Assembly: GCA_009911035.1 (NCBI GenBank)
Contig: QXWO01000009.1
Span: forward strand, 78,846-142,845
Direction of reading: 5' to 3'
Source: Lachnospiraceae bacterium
GTDB lineage: Bacteria; Bacillota; Clostridia; Lachnospirales; Lachnospiraceae
DNA: 64,000 bases
Shown here: piece after piece, positions 37,277-44,792 of the stretch
How the letters are laid out: every line of letters begins with the position of its first letter
Numbering within the stretch: position 1 is the first letter of the stretch
Program-made: the position numbers and the translations under genes
The notes under the pieces: generated by a model
Databases searched by the model: none
What the model saw: the letters and a program-made list of their open reading frames with translations, nothing else
Told to the model about the DNA's origin: nothing

Positions 37277-37303
37277 GGGCCGGAGGCTTATGTTTCCGGC
37301 CCT
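37277..37303 (+). terminator. Hairpin between binding-protein and permease genes (attenuator)
   Basis: GGGCCGGAG pairs with TTCCGGCCC with a short loop, followed by TGTTGTTA. Such hairpins after the binding-protein gene often lower permease expression relative to the binding protein. Confidence 0.6.
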
Positions 37304-37326
37304 GTTGTTAAAGAAGGGTGACGATT

Positions 37327-38214
37327 ATGGGCGCAAGCATTTATAAGAATAAAAAACCATTGTTTGTTTTCCTGCTTCCCGCATTTCTGTTTATGGTTGT
37401 CTATCTGTACTATCCGTTTTTTCGAAATATAATAAACAGCTTTCAGCATATAAAAAACTTGGGACAGATCACAGCCACATGGAATGACCCCTGGTATACA
37501 AATTATGTGGAGCTGGTACAGGATCCGAATGTCTGGACATCCATTAAAAATACACTGGTTATGATGCTGGTGACGATTGTGGGGCAGGTGGGGATCGCGC
37601 TGGTCCTGGCGCTTCTGGTGGACAATATCCATGCAGGGGCAAAGTTTTTCCGGACCGTTTATTTTTTCCCCATTGTAATATCAGCAACGGCCTTAGGGCT
37701 TTTGTTTAACCTGATCTTCCTTTATGATAAGGGTATGCTCAACCAGTTTCTGGAGACACTTGGAAAGACAGGACTTACGGACTGGAAGGATGAGGCCCAT
37801 GCGCTGTTTACCATGATGCTTCCGGTTATGTGGCAGTATGTAGGATTCTACTTTGTAATATTGATCACAGGACTGAATAATATTTCCGAAGAATTGTACG
37901 AGTCCGCCTCCATTGACGGCGCTACAAGGTTCCAGAGAGTCAGATACATTTCCCTGCCTCTTTTACATAATGTGATCTGCACCTGCGTGGTACTGGCGGT
38001 GACAGGGGCTCTTAAGGTATTCGATCTCCCCTGGACCATGTTCCCCAAGGGGATGCCTCTTAAGTCAACGTTCCTGACAGGCACATACATGTATTATCAG
38101 ACAATGGAAGCTAAAAATGTGGACTATGGCGCAACGCTGGCAATCATGCTGGTACTGCTTGGCGTCATCACATCAAAAGTGGTAAATATTGTTTTCAAAG
38201 AAAAAGATTATTAG
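37327..38214 (+). CDS. Sugar ABC transporter permease, LacF/UgpA type
   Basis: A 295-residue permease with six membrane segments and the EAA coupling loop EELYESASIDGATRFQRVRY. FLLPAFLFMVVYLYYPFFRN is the first helix typical of the family. AAGAAGGG upstream fits ATG 37327 better than the in-frame GTG nine bases before it. It pairs with the following permease. Confidence 0.92.
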   Translation: MGASIYKNKKPLFVFLLPAFLFMVVYLYYPFFRNIINSFQHIKNLGQITATWNDPWYTNYVELVQDPNVWTSIKNTLVMMLVTIVGQVGIALVLALLVDNIHAGAKFFRTVYFFPIVISATALGLLFNLIFLYDKGMLNQFLETLGKTGLTDWKDEAHALFTMMLPVMWQYVGFYFVILITGLNNISEELYESASIDGATRFQRVRYISLPLLHNVICTCVVLAVTGALKVFDLPWTMFPKGMPLKSTFLTGTYMYYQTMEAKNVDYGATLAIMLVLLGVITSKVVNIVFKEKDY

Positions 38215-38229
38215 AAGGAGGCGTGGCAG

Positions 38230-39087
38230 ATGAAAAATAAAAAATTTAGTTTGTCCTCCGTTATCATATATATCCTGCTTATTATCTGGTCCCTGACGAC
38301 CATTTACCCCATTATCTGGGTGATACAGAATTCCTTTAAGGGAAAAGACAAGATTCTGGGAGATTCCTTTTCCCTGCCCTTGGGGGAGATGTTCACAATG
38401 GCCAACTATAGGAAAGCTTTTGGCAGTATGAACATTTTAGGTGCATATAAAAACAGTATTTTTATCTCTACGGTGGTGGCAGTCACGGTTCTCATTCTTG
38501 CGGGAATGGCTTCCTTTGCCCTTGTCCGCTACAGTTTTAAGCTCAAAGGCGCTTTGCAGTCTCTGGTCATAGCGGGTATGATGTTTCCTGTGTTTGCAAC
38601 GGTCATTCCGGTATGCAGTATGCAGACAAAATGGGGCATTGCCAACACCGGAAGCTGGGGGCTCACCATGCTGTCTGTAATTCTCCCCCAGGTGGCCGGG
38701 AATCTTTCTTTTGCAATTGTGGTCCTGACAGGCTTCATCAAAGGACTTCCGGTGGAGTTGGAGGAGGCGGCTTTTATGGAAGGATGCAATGCTTTCCAGA
38801 TTTTCTGTAAAGTGGTAGTGCCTCTGACCAAACCTTCCTTTGCAACAGTGGCGATTTTCTCCTTCCTTTGGAGCTACAATGATCTGTTTACCCAGATGTT
38901 CTATTTAAGAACACAGAAAATGTACGGGATCACGGTGCTTTTAAACCGTCTGACATCACAGGAAGGCACCAATTACGGTCTGATGGCAGCAGCGGTCACA
39001 CTGGTGGTAGTACCTGTTGTGATTGTATACATTTTTCTGCAGAAGTATATAATTAAAGGCATGACAGCAGGCGCAGTCAAAGGTTGA
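38230..39087 (+). CDS. Sugar ABC transporter permease, LacG/UgpE type
   Basis: A 285-residue permease, the second half of the membrane channel. The EAA loop is PVELEEAAFMEGCNAFQIFC and the C-terminus ends KYIIKGMTAGAVKG, as is usual for this class. It has AAGGAGG upstream and follows the first permease by 15 bases. Confidence 0.93.
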   Translation: MKNKKFSLSSVIIYILLIIWSLTTIYPIIWVIQNSFKGKDKILGDSFSLPLGEMFTMANYRKAFGSMNILGAYKNSIFISTVVAVTVLILAGMASFALVRYSFKLKGALQSLVIAGMMFPVFATVIPVCSMQTKWGIANTGSWGLTMLSVILPQVAGNLSFAIVVLTGFIKGLPVELEEAAFMEGCNAFQIFCKVVVPLTKPSFATVAIFSFLWSYNDLFTQMFYLRTQKMYGITVLLNRLTSQEGTNYGLMAAAVTLVVVPVVIVYIFLQKYIIKGMTAGAVKG

Positions 39088-39116
39088 ATAGCAATAACAG
39101 TTCTTGGGTGAAATTT

Positions 39117-40007
39117 ATGTACAAAGTGGTAATTATTGATGATGAACCGATTATCGTTGAAGGCTTAAGCAGGGGTGTAAACTGGGATGCTTTTCACTGC
39201 TTGGTAGCAGGTACGGCGGGCAGCGGCGAAGATGGGCTTAAACTGATCCGGAAAGTAAAACCGCATATTGTATTTTCAGATATCAGGATGCCCTGTATGG
39301 ATGGCCTGACTATGATAGCGGCAATGAAGTCTGAATTCCCGGGTACACAGATTGCCATTCTTACAGGATACAGGGATTTTGACTATGCCCAGAAGGCAAT
39401 CAGGCTGGGAGTGTCCAGGTTCCTGCTCAAACCCTCCAAAATGGATGAAATTGAGGAGGCCCTCCGGGCAATGACTAAAAAGCTGGAAGAGTCCGGCTGG
39501 AAATACGAACAGCAGTATGCGCCGGAGCATGGACAGGAGCACGGCCAGGGGTACAGGCAGAAAGAGACATATCCAGAAGGGACCGGGCAGGCATGTGAGG
39601 GATATGCGGAAGATATGGGAAGTGCGCCGGGACGTGTCCTTGGGGAGAAATTGTCCGAAATGGAAGAAAATCTGCCGGAGAGTGCGGCCAGCAGTTATAT
39701 TGTAAAAAATGCCGTAAGCTACATAGAAGAACATTACAAGGACAAGCTTAAGCTTTCCGATGTGGCAGATCAGGTCTATGTGAGCCAGTGGCATTTGAGC
39801 AAACTGATGAACCGATATCTTGGACAGAACTTTTCGGAGATCTTAAACGGTGTGCGGATTAGTCAGGCAAAAGAACTGCTCAAAGACCCGGCCCTGCGTA
39901 TCGGAGATATTGCGGATGAAGTGGGATTTTTAGATGTGGCGCATTTTTCAAGAGTGTTTAAAAAGACGGTCGGGATATCAGCCAATGAATATAGGAACCA
40001 GATGTAA
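39117..40007 (+). CDS. YesN-type response regulator with AraC DNA-binding domain
   Basis: A 296-residue regulator. The receiver has phospho-acceptor D55 in IVFSDIRMPCMDG. A roughly 50-residue polar linker rich in Gln, His, Gly and Glu (about 135-185) leads to two AraC-type helix-turn-helix motifs (LSDVADQVYVSQWHLSKLM and IGDIADEVGFLDVAHFSRVF). It is the likely partner of the YesM kinase at the start of this operon, although three transporter genes separate them, an unusual order. ATG 39117 is chosen for MYKVVIIDDEP; GGGTGA lies upstream. Confidence 0.92.
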   Translation: MYKVVIIDDEPIIVEGLSRGVNWDAFHCLVAGTAGSGEDGLKLIRKVKPHIVFSDIRMPCMDGLTMIAAMKSEFPGTQIAILTGYRDFDYAQKAIRLGVSRFLLKPSKMDEIEEALRAMTKKLEESGWKYEQQYAPEHGQEHGQGYRQKETYPEGTGQACEGYAEDMGSAPGRVLGEKLSEMEENLPESAASSYIVKNAVSYIEEHYKDKLKLSDVADQVYVSQWHLSKLMNRYLGQNFSEILNGVRISQAKELLKDPALRIGDIADEVGFLDVAHFSRVFKKTVGISANEYRNQM

Positions 40008-40024
40008 AATGGCCGGCTGTGCGG

Positions 40025-40066
40025 AACAAACGCTGCCACGCTCCGCGAGACAGCTTATTGTAATAA
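40025..40066 (+). repeat. Intergenic hairpin repeat, copy 3
   Basis: AACAAACGCTGCCACGCT, then CCGCGAGACAGCTTATTGTAA. GCTGCC can pair with GACAGC (one G-U). An inverted near-identical copy lies 92 bases downstream. Confidence 0.75.
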
Positions 40067-40158
40067 GACAGGATTATATGGGACTAAGCGTAAACCCTTA
40101 GGGCGGACCGGGCTTAGTCATGTTCATGATACCTGCGGGCAGCAGGCCGGGCAGCGGC

Positions 40159-40206
40159 TTTTGTTACAATAAGCTGGCTCGCAGAGCGTGGCAGCGTTTA
40201 TTGCAA
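40159..40206 (-). repeat. Intergenic hairpin repeat, copy 4 (inverted)
   Basis: Read on the minus strand this is TTGCAATAAACGCTGCCACG, then CTCTGCGAGCCAGCTTATTGTAAC. It matches copy 3 in about 36 of 40 positions. Together copies 3 and 4 could form one long stem, or the ends of a small non-coding element of about 180 bases. Confidence 0.75.
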
Positions 40207-40251
40207 TTAGCATTATCGTTAAAATGCATCAGTGTTTTTTTGAGATAGTAC

Positions 40252-40280
40252 TTGACAAATTGAACATAGTGCTGTAATAT
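40252..40280 (+). promoter_or_regulatory. Promoter of the LacI-regulated catabolic locus
   Basis: TTGACA (40252-40257) and TAATAT (40275-40280) are separated by exactly 17 bases. The first operator starts 8 bases after the -10 box, so a bound repressor would block initiation. Confidence 0.85.
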
Positions 40281-40287
40281 ATAAACA

Positions 40288-40301
40288 TGCAAACGTTTAC
40301 A
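40288..40301 (+). promoter_or_regulatory. Operator 1 (LacI-type palindrome)
   Basis: TGCAAACGTTTACA, with the central CG typical of LacI-family operators. It is the reverse complement of operators 2 and 3. The sequence also fits the catabolite (CcpA) cre pattern, so dual control is possible. Confidence 0.8.
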
Positions 40302-40334
40302 ACATAAAACTTGCATATTTTTTCGGACATAAAA

Positions 40335-40348
40335 TGTAAACGTTTGCA
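40335..40348 (+). promoter_or_regulatory. Operator 2 (LacI-type palindrome)
   Basis: TGTAAACGTTTGCA, 47 bases centre to centre from operator 1 and 25 bases before the regulator's start codon. It fits the cre consensus TGWAARCGYTWNCW at every position. Confidence 0.8.
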
Positions 40349-40372
40349 TGAAATGCACGGGGGATGGTGAAG

Positions 40373-41437
40373 ATGAAAAATCAAAAAGGAGTCAGTATTC
40401 TTGATGTTGCGCGGGAAGCAAATGTATCTTCTGCAACAGTGTCCAGGGTGGTCAACAATATTAATAAGGTGAAACCGGAGGTACGGCAGAAGGTTTTAGA
40501 CGCCATTGATGCTTTGGGATACAGTCCCAATCATGCCGCAAGGGCGCTGGTGAAGCAGAAGACTAATTGCATCGGAATCATCGTCAACAATCTCCATGAC
40601 CCTTTTTTTCACGATTTGATCAAGGGATTCGAGATGTCAGCCCAGCAGACGAAGTATGCGGTAATGTTTTGCAGCGTTTTGGGCGGGGACGTGGCCAGCA
40701 AGGAAAAATATGTGAAATATCTGACCAATGGCGTGGTGGATGCGGTGATTTTATATGGCTCTTATTTAAGTGATGAAAGTGTCATCAACTATTTGAAGGA
40801 GATACGGAATATCGATTATGTAATGATCGAGGATGATGTGCCGTTTCTCGACTGTAATAAGCTTTTGATCGACAATCTGGGCGGAGCCAGGCAGGCGGTT
40901 AAATATCTGATTGGAAAGGGGCACAGGGATATTGCGCATATATGTGGCAATCCTAACAAGAAGGTGACGAAAGAGAGGCTTGACGGGTACGTGGATGCCA
41001 TGAAAAAGGCGGGGATTCAAGTGAAGGAGCAGTATGTCCAGTGCACCTCCACGGATTATAGAAGCGGTTATGCGTGTATGAATGCACTGCTTGATTTGGA
41101 ACAGCCGCCTACAGCGGTATTTTGTTCCGATGATGCCATTGCAAGCTTTGCCATCCGGGCGGCTCTTGACAGGGGGATGCGTATCCCGGAGGATATTTCG
41201 GTGATGGGTTTTGATAACCAGACGATTCTGCCGGATCATTACCGGGGGCCGGAAATTACTTCCGTCAGCCAGCCTTTGTACAATATCGGCATGGACAGTG
41301 TGCGGATCTTAAGCGAACGGCTCAACAGCAGTGGGGAAATGGAGCCGGTGAGGATCACCTATCAGACGGAAATTGTGGAGAAGGAGTCGGTAGGGCTGTG
41401 CCGGAGAGCGCAGCCGGAGGAACTTGAAAATTTGTAG
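40373..41437 (+). CDS. LacI-family transcriptional regulator
   Basis: A 354-residue repressor. The N-terminal helix-turn-helix is SILDVAREANVSSATVSRVV, with the hinge LGYSPNHAARALVKQKTN. A sugar-binding core follows (IGIIVNNLHDPFFHDLIKGF, AVFCSDDAIASFAIRAAL, SVMGFDNQ). It sits first in the locus behind two operators, so it probably represses its own transcript and the downstream catabolic genes until the pathway's sugar or acid binds. ATG 40373 is placed about 8 bases after CGGGGGA; an earlier ATG at 40364 overlaps that site. Confidence 0.93.
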   Translation: MKNQKGVSILDVAREANVSSATVSRVVNNINKVKPEVRQKVLDAIDALGYSPNHAARALVKQKTNCIGIIVNNLHDPFFHDLIKGFEMSAQQTKYAVMFCSVLGGDVASKEKYVKYLTNGVVDAVILYGSYLSDESVINYLKEIRNIDYVMIEDDVPFLDCNKLLIDNLGGARQAVKYLIGKGHRDIAHICGNPNKKVTKERLDGYVDAMKKAGIQVKEQYVQCTSTDYRSGYACMNALLDLEQPPTAVFCSDDAIASFAIRAALDRGMRIPEDISVMGFDNQTILPDHYRGPEITSVSQPLYNIGMDSVRILSERLNSSGEMEPVRITYQTEIVEKESVGLCRRAQPEELENL

Positions 41438-41453
41438 GAAAATGAGGACAGCT

Positions 41454-42239
41454 ATGGATTACGGAAGAATGCTTACAGGAAAGAGGGCCTTTATCACCAC
41501 AGGGGCGAGAGGAATAGGGAAGGAAATTGCCCTGCTTTTTGCAAAACATGGGGCGGTGGCAGCGGTGGGAGGCAGGAATCTGCCAAAACTGCGGGAAACC
41601 GAAGCACAGCTTAAGGAATTTTCCCCTGATTCAAAGGGATATGGGCTGGATCTCTCTGATTTGGAGGAAGTAAAAGCGGTATGCAGACAGCTTATCAGGG
41701 ATTTCGGCGGGATAGATATTCTTGTCAACACAGTGGGAATCAACCGTCACGGACCCATCCATGCATGTGACGAAGAATGGCTGGAAACCATGATAGATAC
41801 CAATTATAAATGCGGTCTGCTCTGCGCAAAGGAACTGCTGCCCGGTATGATGGAAAGGAAATGGGGCAATATCATTAATATATCTTCCATACACGGTACC
41901 ATGACCATGCCTGGGTTTGGAATTTATGCCGGTACAAAAGGGGCAGTCAATGCCACGGCAAGGGCTATGGCGCTGGACTATGCGGGAGATGGGATCCGGG
42001 TAAACAATATTTCGCCGGGACTGATCATGAGTGATAATATGCTGGATGAAATCCATACCTACCCGGAGGGAGAAGAAAGGGAACAGTTTATGGAAATGCT
42101 CCGGAACATGCAGCCCCTTTCACCGGGGAAAATGGAGGACATAGCAAACGCAGCGCTTTTTCTGGCAAGCGATATGTCTTCCTATATCACGGGGCAGACA
42201 ATCATGGTGGACGGCGGGGCAAGTATCAGGGCCCATTGA
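41454..42239 (+). CDS. SDR-family sugar dehydrogenase/reductase
   Basis: A 261-residue short-chain dehydrogenase. The nucleotide-binding loop is TGARGIG (residues 16-22), with NTVGINRHG as the NNAG equivalent. The catalytic serine is in INISSIHG, and Tyr and Lys are in GIYAGTKGA (YxxxK). The C-terminal MVDGGASI is typical. It resembles gluconate 5-dehydrogenase and glucose dehydrogenase-type SDRs. In this operon it is the best candidate for oxidising the imported sugar to a lactone or a keto sugar. It starts 16 bases after the regulator gene, and an internal GAGGA lies before ATG 41454. Confidence 0.88.
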   Translation: MDYGRMLTGKRAFITTGARGIGKEIALLFAKHGAVAAVGGRNLPKLRETEAQLKEFSPDSKGYGLDLSDLEEVKAVCRQLIRDFGGIDILVNTVGINRHGPIHACDEEWLETMIDTNYKCGLLCAKELLPGMMERKWGNIINISSIHGTMTMPGFGIYAGTKGAVNATARAMALDYAGDGIRVNNISPGLIMSDNMLDEIHTYPEGEEREQFMEMLRNMQPLSPGKMEDIANAALFLASDMSSYITGQTIMVDGGASIRAH

Positions 42240-42253
42240 AAGGGACAGGAAAA

Positions 42254-43363
42254 ATGGATATTTTAAAAGAATGCGGCATTACGCCCTTTATCAACGCACA
42301 TGATACCTATACGGTATACGGCGGCAGCCGTATGGCTGAAAATACACTGGAAGCTATGAGGGAAATTTCCCGCAGCTTTGTGGATATGGAGCAGCTTCAA
42401 AGGAATCTGGGAAAGGAACTGGCCCGGATGACGGGCAATGAGGGTGCATATATTACCAATGGCGCGGCAGGCGGGCTCCTGCTGGCAGCCTGTGTGTGTA
42501 TGGCGGAGGGCAGCAGGTACAAATATACAAGGCTTCCCTGTACGGAAGGCATGAAAAACGAAATTATCGTAATGCGGGCACAGCGGAATGCCTACGATGC
42601 GGCACTCTGGGCAGGCGGAGCGGTAAAGGTGGAAATCGGAGATGCGGACGAAACGCCGGAATATGAACTGGAGGGCAGTATTAATGAGAAAACCGCAGCA
42701 GTATTTTATTTTGTGTCCTCCCTTTATGAGCGGGGATCCATGGAACTGGCAAAGACCATTGAGATTGCCCACAGACATAATGTTCCTGTTGTTGTGGATG
42801 CGGCGGCCCAGCTTCCTCCGGCGGAAAATCTCTGGAGGTTTACAAAGGAAGGGGCAGATTTAGTTATTTTCAGCGGCGGCAAGACTCTCTGCGGTCCTCA
42901 GGACAGCGGGCTGATCGTAGGGCGGAAGGAACTGATAGAAGACTGCCTGCGGTTTGGCGCGCCGGCCCATGGAATATGCCGTTTTTGCAAGACATCGAGG
43001 GAAAGCATGGCAGGATTATATGTGGCAGTGAAAAACTATCTGGAGGCGGATCATGACCGGATATATTTAGAGCTTATGGAGAAAAATGAGATGGTGGCAG
43101 CTTACATGGACGGAGCCGGATTCGTGGCAGATACGGAGATCATAAACAGAGGGCCGGTGGGACAGACCTATCCCAGACTGTTTCTTCGGCTGAAAGAAGG
43201 AGCCGACGGGGATAGGATCGTGAAGAAAATGTATGAGAGAGGGATTTATATCGGTTATGACAAAGGCAGACATGCCCTTTACGTCAGCCCCTTAAATCTG
43301 ACAAGGGAAGAAGCGGATGTGGTGGGAAAGAATCTGAAAGAAGTGATGGAAGGAGCCGGTTGA
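42254..43363 (+). CDS. SelA/DgaE-like PLP-dependent enzyme, putative amino-sugar-acid ammonia-lyase
   Basis: A 369-residue fold-type I PLP enzyme of the selenocysteine-synthase-related group that includes D-glucosaminate-6-phosphate ammonia-lyase (DgaE). The PLP lysine is in IFSGGKTLCGPQDSGLIV, and the cofactor aspartate region is PVVVDAAAQLPP. FVDMEQLQRNLGKELARMTG and AYITNGAAGGLLLAA are group hallmarks. Members remove ammonia from 2-amino-2-deoxy aldonates to give 2-keto-3-deoxy acids. Two RidA proteins and an amidohydrolase in the same operon fit that chemistry. An aminotransferase role is less likely. Confidence 0.8.
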   Translation: MDILKECGITPFINAHDTYTVYGGSRMAENTLEAMREISRSFVDMEQLQRNLGKELARMTGNEGAYITNGAAGGLLLAACVCMAEGSRYKYTRLPCTEGMKNEIIVMRAQRNAYDAALWAGGAVKVEIGDADETPEYELEGSINEKTAAVFYFVSSLYERGSMELAKTIEIAHRHNVPVVVDAAAQLPPAENLWRFTKEGADLVIFSGGKTLCGPQDSGLIVGRKELIEDCLRFGAPAHGICRFCKTSRESMAGLYVAVKNYLEADHDRIYLELMEKNEMVAAYMDGAGFVADTEIINRGPVGQTYPRLFLRLKEGADGDRIVKKMYERGIYIGYDKGRHALYVSPLNLTREEADVVGKNLKEVMEGAG

Positions 43364-43377
43364 TTTTTACCACAAAA

Positions 43378-43391
43378 TGTAAACGTTTGCA
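43378..43391 (+). promoter_or_regulatory. Operator 3 (LacI-type palindrome) before the epimerase gene
   Basis: TGTAAACGTTTGCA, identical to operator 2. It lies between the PLP-enzyme stop and the epimerase start, 3 kb downstream of the other two. It implies a second control point inside the operon, or a roadblock or cre site. Confidence 0.75.
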
Positions 43392-43422
43392 CAAAAGCGG
43401 CCGGGGAAAGGTGCCAGTGATT

Positions 43423-44655
43423 ATGGAAGGAAAATCAGAATTTTATGTAAAACATGAAAAAGAACTAAGGCGCATTCTTAAGAAGGTTAGGGAAGAACTT
43501 TTATTTGAAGTGGTCCCCTTTTGGGAAAAGCGGGTGGTAGACAGGGAATATCCGGGCTATCTAAACTGCTTTGACCGACAGGGAGATCTGATTGACGTAA
43601 GAAAACCGGGATGGTTTGTGGGACGCACCATGTATACCTTTGCCGCCCTATACAACACGATGGAAAAAAGGCAGCAGTGGCTGGAGATTGCCCGGGCAGG
43701 AAGAACATTCATGAACGGCAGCTTTTATGCCGGAAGGGGACGCTTTCAGCAGATGATGAGCCGGGACGGCAGGGTTTTAAACGGGCCTGTGTCTATTTTT
43801 ACAGACCATTTTGCTGTGAAGGGACTTTACGAATATGTGAAGGCATGTCCCAGGCAGGAAGGGCAGAGGGACAAAGAGCTTGCAGGCCAGTTAAGCGATA
43901 TACTGTTTAGGAATGTAAACGACCCCGGTGTCCTTGCAGCCGAAGGCATACCTTTGGGATTCCAGAAACATGCAGTTAATTTTATGACGCTTTTAGTGGC
44001 CCTTGAAAGTCGTGAGTTATTCGGCAGACGGTACGGGGATATTTTGAAAAACTGTGTGGAAAAGTCCCTGTATGAATTTGCCAGCGATGCCTATGAGGCG
44101 CCTTTTGAATATATTGGTACAGACGGGAAGCCGAAACCGGAAGGAGAAGGGAGGTTAATTGATCCGGGACATACCATGGAAGCCATGTGGTTTTCCATGA
44201 AAGCAGGAAAAAAATGTGGGAATACTGAATATGGAAAGCGTGCCATGCAGGTGCTGGACTGGGTAATAGAGCGCTGTTACGATGAGGAATACGGCGGATT
44301 TTACCAGCATGTGGATTTGGACGGCGCTTTGGAGGAACGTTTCAAAACAAACACTTATGCAGATGTTTTAGCTGCATGGGATGATAAGATCTGGTGGGTA
44401 CAGGCAGAATGCCTTTACGCCCTTGCCATGAGCGCCCTGTACAATGAAAACGAGAGGCATTACGATTATTTTCTGAAAATGTACGATTATGTGCAGACGT
44501 ATTTCAGGGATAAAAAATACGGGGAATGGTACAGTATTTTGAAAAGAGACGGCACATTAAAGTGGGATGACAAGGGATCTGAACTAAAAGGTGCGTATCA
44601 CGTCCCACGGTGCCTGATGCAGTTGACAGTATTGATAAAAGAGTATTTGCAATAG
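43423..44655 (+). CDS. AGE-family N-acyl-D-glucosamine 2-epimerase
   Basis: A 410-residue (alpha/alpha)6-barrel epimerase/isomerase. Catalytic-type histidines are in RLIDPGHTMEAMWF and GAYHVPRCL, with KIWWVQAECLYAL nearby. Family members interconvert GlcNAc and ManNAc, glucose/mannose-type 2-epimers or cellobiose. Here it probably feeds an epimer into the pathway. The frame is open from 43360 but that part overlaps operator 3. ATG 43423 follows GGGGAAAGG by 12 bases; a GTG at 43417 is a possible alternative. Confidence 0.87.
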   Translation: MEGKSEFYVKHEKELRRILKKVREELLFEVVPFWEKRVVDREYPGYLNCFDRQGDLIDVRKPGWFVGRTMYTFAALYNTMEKRQQWLEIARAGRTFMNGSFYAGRGRFQQMMSRDGRVLNGPVSIFTDHFAVKGLYEYVKACPRQEGQRDKELAGQLSDILFRNVNDPGVLAAEGIPLGFQKHAVNFMTLLVALESRELFGRRYGDILKNCVEKSLYEFASDAYEAPFEYIGTDGKPKPEGEGRLIDPGHTMEAMWFSMKAGKKCGNTEYGKRAMQVLDWVIERCYDEEYGGFYQHVDLDGALEERFKTNTYADVLAAWDDKIWWVQAECLYALAMSALYNENERHYDYFLKMYDYVQTYFRDKKYGEWYSILKRDGTLKWDDKGSELKGAYHVPRCLMQLTVLIKEYLQ

Positions 44656-44767
44656 GACAGATGCGGAACAGGAAACAGCATGAGTCGAGACAGGTGCCCA
44701 GAGAAAAGCCTGGCTGAATGCAGACAGGATTTTCTCTGACGGTTGATGGTACATGTCTGGACGAATG

Positions 44768-44788
44768 CGGAACTGGAATAGGAGGAAA
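44768..44788 (+). promoter_or_regulatory. Shared ribosome-binding leader, copy 3 (binding protein)
   Basis: Twenty-one bases ending in AGGAGGAAA, identical to the leaders before EIIB and EIIC more than 22 kb away. Confidence 0.7.
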
Positions 44789-44792
44789 GAGC

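Larger units (their letters stand above)
40008..40372. other. Intergenic region with inverted repeats, promoter and operators
   Basis: This 365-base gap holds an inverted pair of the hairpin repeat (40025-40066 and 40159-40206), a complete promoter (40252-40280) and two operator palindromes before the LacI-type gene. No protein-coding segment is seen between the repeats. Confidence 0.7.
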
